A stretch of 64,000 nucleotides of DNA from NCBI GenBank assembly GCA_042091375.1, contig JBELHO010000012.1, positions 17,091 to 81,090 of the forward strand. The letters are read 5' to 3'. A program made the position numbers and the translations under genes. Shown here one piece after another: positions 62,412-64,000 of the stretch. The DNA is from JBELHO01 sp042091375 (GTDB lineage Bacteria; Pseudomonadota; Gammaproteobacteria; Enterobacterales; Alteromonadaceae). The number at the start of each line of letters is the position of its first letter. Position 1 is the first letter of the stretch. The notes below the pieces were generated by a model. The model did no database searches and was not told the origin of the DNA. It saw nothing but the letters and a program-made list of their open reading frames with translations.

Positions 62412-62825
62412 ATGAAAATTATTCCTATATACATCGAAGCAGGCATTTCTGGCTTTGAATCTCCAGCGGCTGAATACAAAGAGCTGGGACTATCACTTGA
62501 TCAACTGTTAATTCGCCACCCCAATGCCACGTTTATTGGTCAAGCCTCAGGCAATTCAATGCAAGGGGTGGGGATTTTTGATGGTGATTTATTAATTGTC
62601 GATCGCGCTCTTACCGCTAAACACGGTGATGTCATTGTTGCTAATTACAACGGCTGCTTTGTCTGTAAACTCATTGATAAAAAACAGGCGCGTTTACTGT
62701 CTGCTTCAAAACACCACCAGCCAGTTGCCATTACTGCCGATGATGACTTTCAGTTAGAAGGCGTTGTCACCCGCTCTATTCGCTTACACCACCCTTCTAT
62801 TGAATTAAATCCATGTACTGTTTAG
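62412..62825 (+). CDS. umuD: UmuD-like translesion polymerase V subunit, self-cleaving
   Basis: A 137-residue S24-family protein. The likely cleavage site is Ser-Gly in AGISGFESPA, where E. coli UmuD has Cys-Gly. The catalytic serine lies in ASGNSMQ and the lysine in VCKLIDKK. The rest follows UmuD closely (HPNATFIGQASG, GIFDGDLLIVDRA, AKHGDVIVA). Cleaved UmuD activates UmuC. It is under an SOS box and overlaps umuC by 13 bases. Confidence 0.94.
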   Translation: MKIIPIYIEAGISGFESPAAEYKELGLSLDQLLIRHPNATFIGQASGNSMQGVGIFDGDLLIVDRALTAKHGDVIVANYNGCFVCKLIDKKQARLLSASKHHQPVAITADDDFQLEGVVTRSIRLHHPSIELNPCTV

Positions 62826-64000
62826 TCGATGCCACCTCATTTTATGCCTCAGCAGAAAAGGTTTTTGACCCTGCTATTCGCCATAAACCTGTAGTGGTAT
62901 TAACCAATAATGATGGCTGTATTTGCGCGGTTTGTCCTATTGCCAAAAAACTTGGCATCCCTAAATTCACTCCTTATTTTAAAATTAAACACCTATTGCA
63001 TAAACACGGTGTTGTCGTGCGTTCATCCAATTATGAACTCTATGCCGATTTATCAGAGCGGATGATGACAGTCATTGCCCGTTATAGTGATAACCACCAC
63101 ATTTATTCCATTGACGAAGCTTTTTTATATTTTAATAACTATCAAAAAGTCGTTACTAGCTGGTATCAATACGGTCATCAAATACGCCAAGCGGTATGGC
63201 GAGAAACCCGTTTACCTGTGGGGGTTGGCTTTGGTATTACTGCGACATTGGCGAAAGCAGCCAATCATGCAGCAAAAAAATTAACCGGTTTCGACGGTGT
63301 TGCGATCATTGAAAATAGCCGTGATGCCGCGACTATTTTGCCTCGGATGAAAACTTCTGACGTATGGGGCATAGGTAGTCGAATTACCAAAAGATTAGCA
63401 CAGCAACACATTCATACTGCACAGCAACTAGCCAAACAAAACCCTAAACAGATAGGTAAAACCTTCAGTGTTGTGACCGAAAGAACGGTCAATGAACTCA
63501 ATGGCATTAGCTGCTTAACTTGGGATGAAGTACAAGCCCCAAAAAAAGAAATATTTTCAACGCGCAGTTTTGGTCAACGCATCACCGATCACCATACCTT
63601 GCACACAGCGTTAGCGAGCCACGCAAGTATAGTAGCGAAAAAGTTGCGGCAGCAAGGCTCATTAGTTAAAAAATTACTGATATTTGCCTCAAGCTCACCC
63701 CACGATATTAACTACTATAAACAAACCATGATTTATGAGTTTGCTGTGGCCACCGATCACACCAGCCATTTAGGACGAGCAGTATCAGATGTTTTACCGC
63801 AAATATACCAACCAGGAGTGGACTTTTATCGCTGCGGAGTTGGCGCTGTACTCCTAGAAAGTCGACACTTTACCCAAGGTGATTTATTTCTAAGTAGTAA
63901 CAATAATCCGTCATTAATGAACTGTTTTGATCACATCAACCGCAAATATGGTCAAGGTGCTATTGCTATTGCCAGTGCTGGCAAAAGTCAACAATGGCAA
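62813..64000 (+). CDS. umuC: Translesion DNA polymerase V subunit UmuC (partial, runs off the end)
   Basis: 396 codons are seen with no stop before the window ends; E. coli UmuC has 422 residues, so only the C-terminus is missing. The Y-family catalytic acidic residues are in LVDATSFYASAEKVF and YSIDEAF, and NNDGCICAVCPIAKKLG follows. The thumb region has WGIGSRITKRL, and the UmuC-type KEIFSTRSFG segment is present. Where many UmuC have a cysteine in FYASCE this one has alanine. The ATG lies inside the end of umuD in another frame, so translation is coupled. Confidence 0.95.
   Translation, partial: MYCLVDATSFYASAEKVFDPAIRHKPVVVLTNNDGCICAVCPIAKKLGIPKFTPYFKIKHLLHKHGVVVRSSNYELYADLSERMMTVIARYSDNHHIYSIDEAFLYFNNYQKVVTSWYQYGHQIRQAVWRETRLPVGVGFGITATLAKAANHAAKKLTGFDGVAIIENSRDAATILPRMKTSDVWGIGSRITKRLAQQHIHTAQQLAKQNPKQIGKTFSVVTERTVNELNGISCLTWDEVQAPKKEIFSTRSFGQRITDHHTLHTALASHASIVAKKLRQQGSLVKKLLIFASSSPHDINYYKQTMIYEFAVATDHTSHLGRAVSDVLPQIYQPGVDFYRCGVGAVLLESRHFTQGDLFLSSNNNPSLMNCFDHINRKYGQGAIAIASAGKSQQWQ

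Noticed and set aside
1..64000. Integrated element, prophage or genomic island
   Set aside because: No integrase, transposase, tRNA-linked direct repeat or phage structural gene was found; the pilus operon is the only segment with a possible composition shift.

Overview
The window looks like chromosomal sequence from a marine gammaproteobacterium of the order Alteromonadales, most likely near Colwelliaceae (Colwellia/Thalassotalea). This is an inference from AT-rich coding sequence, the large NAD-dependent glutamate dehydrogenase, the GntR-prpBC-acnD-prpF propionate operon, NhaC, DUF1302/DUF1329 proteins and the overall gene style. It is a draft scaffold: two runs of exactly 100 N (25629-25728, 51156-51255) both sit inside or beside short tandem repeats. 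No rRNA, tRNA, CRISPR array, transposase or prophage was seen.

Layout. 1-3.3 kb (+): a sodium/dicarboxylate-type symporter fused to a periplasmic binding domain, followed by rcsF and trmO. 3.3-9.8 kb (-): a secreted amidohydrolase and the sbcDC nuclease. 10-15.7 kb: ybaK, a ComEA-like protein, a C15 peptidase homologue whose catalytic cysteine reads as serine, asnB, and a membrane coiled-coil protein. 15.8-21.8 kb (-): pyrD and the 1613-residue glutamate dehydrogenase. 22-29.3 kb (-): an MMPL/RND exporter, a YCF48-like protein, DUF1329 and DUF1302, split by a terminator, tandem repeats and a scaffold gap. 29.6-37.9 kb (-): DUF2835-pepN, nhaC, prc-proQ, a small unknown protein and msrC. 38.3-45.3 kb (-): the 2-methylcitrate operon, with its GntR repressor and two identical palindromic operators flanking a promoter. 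45.5-48.3 kb (-): Nudix, PPK2 and a fused SpmA/SpmB-type membrane protein. 48.5-48.7 kb (+): a candidate small RNA with promoter and terminator. 48.9-52.2 kb (-): tatD, pilZ, holB and tmk, the last separated from holB by minisatellites and a gap. 52.5-57.5 kb (-): a chaperone-usher pilus operon with three small subunits. 57.9-64 kb: a degenerate PEP-CTERM-like surface protein, an orphan iron-binding protein divergent from a CHASE-GGDEF-EAL protein with a Fur-like box between them, and an SOS-controlled umuDC operon that runs off the end.

Most of the window is core metabolism and housekeeping. The accessory or less explained parts are the DUF1302/DUF1329/YCF48/RND module, the pilus operon with almost no AUG starts, the active-site-altered C15 peptidase, the twin-operator prp promoter, the candidate sRNA, and the 13-14 bp and 51 bp tandem repeats between genes.
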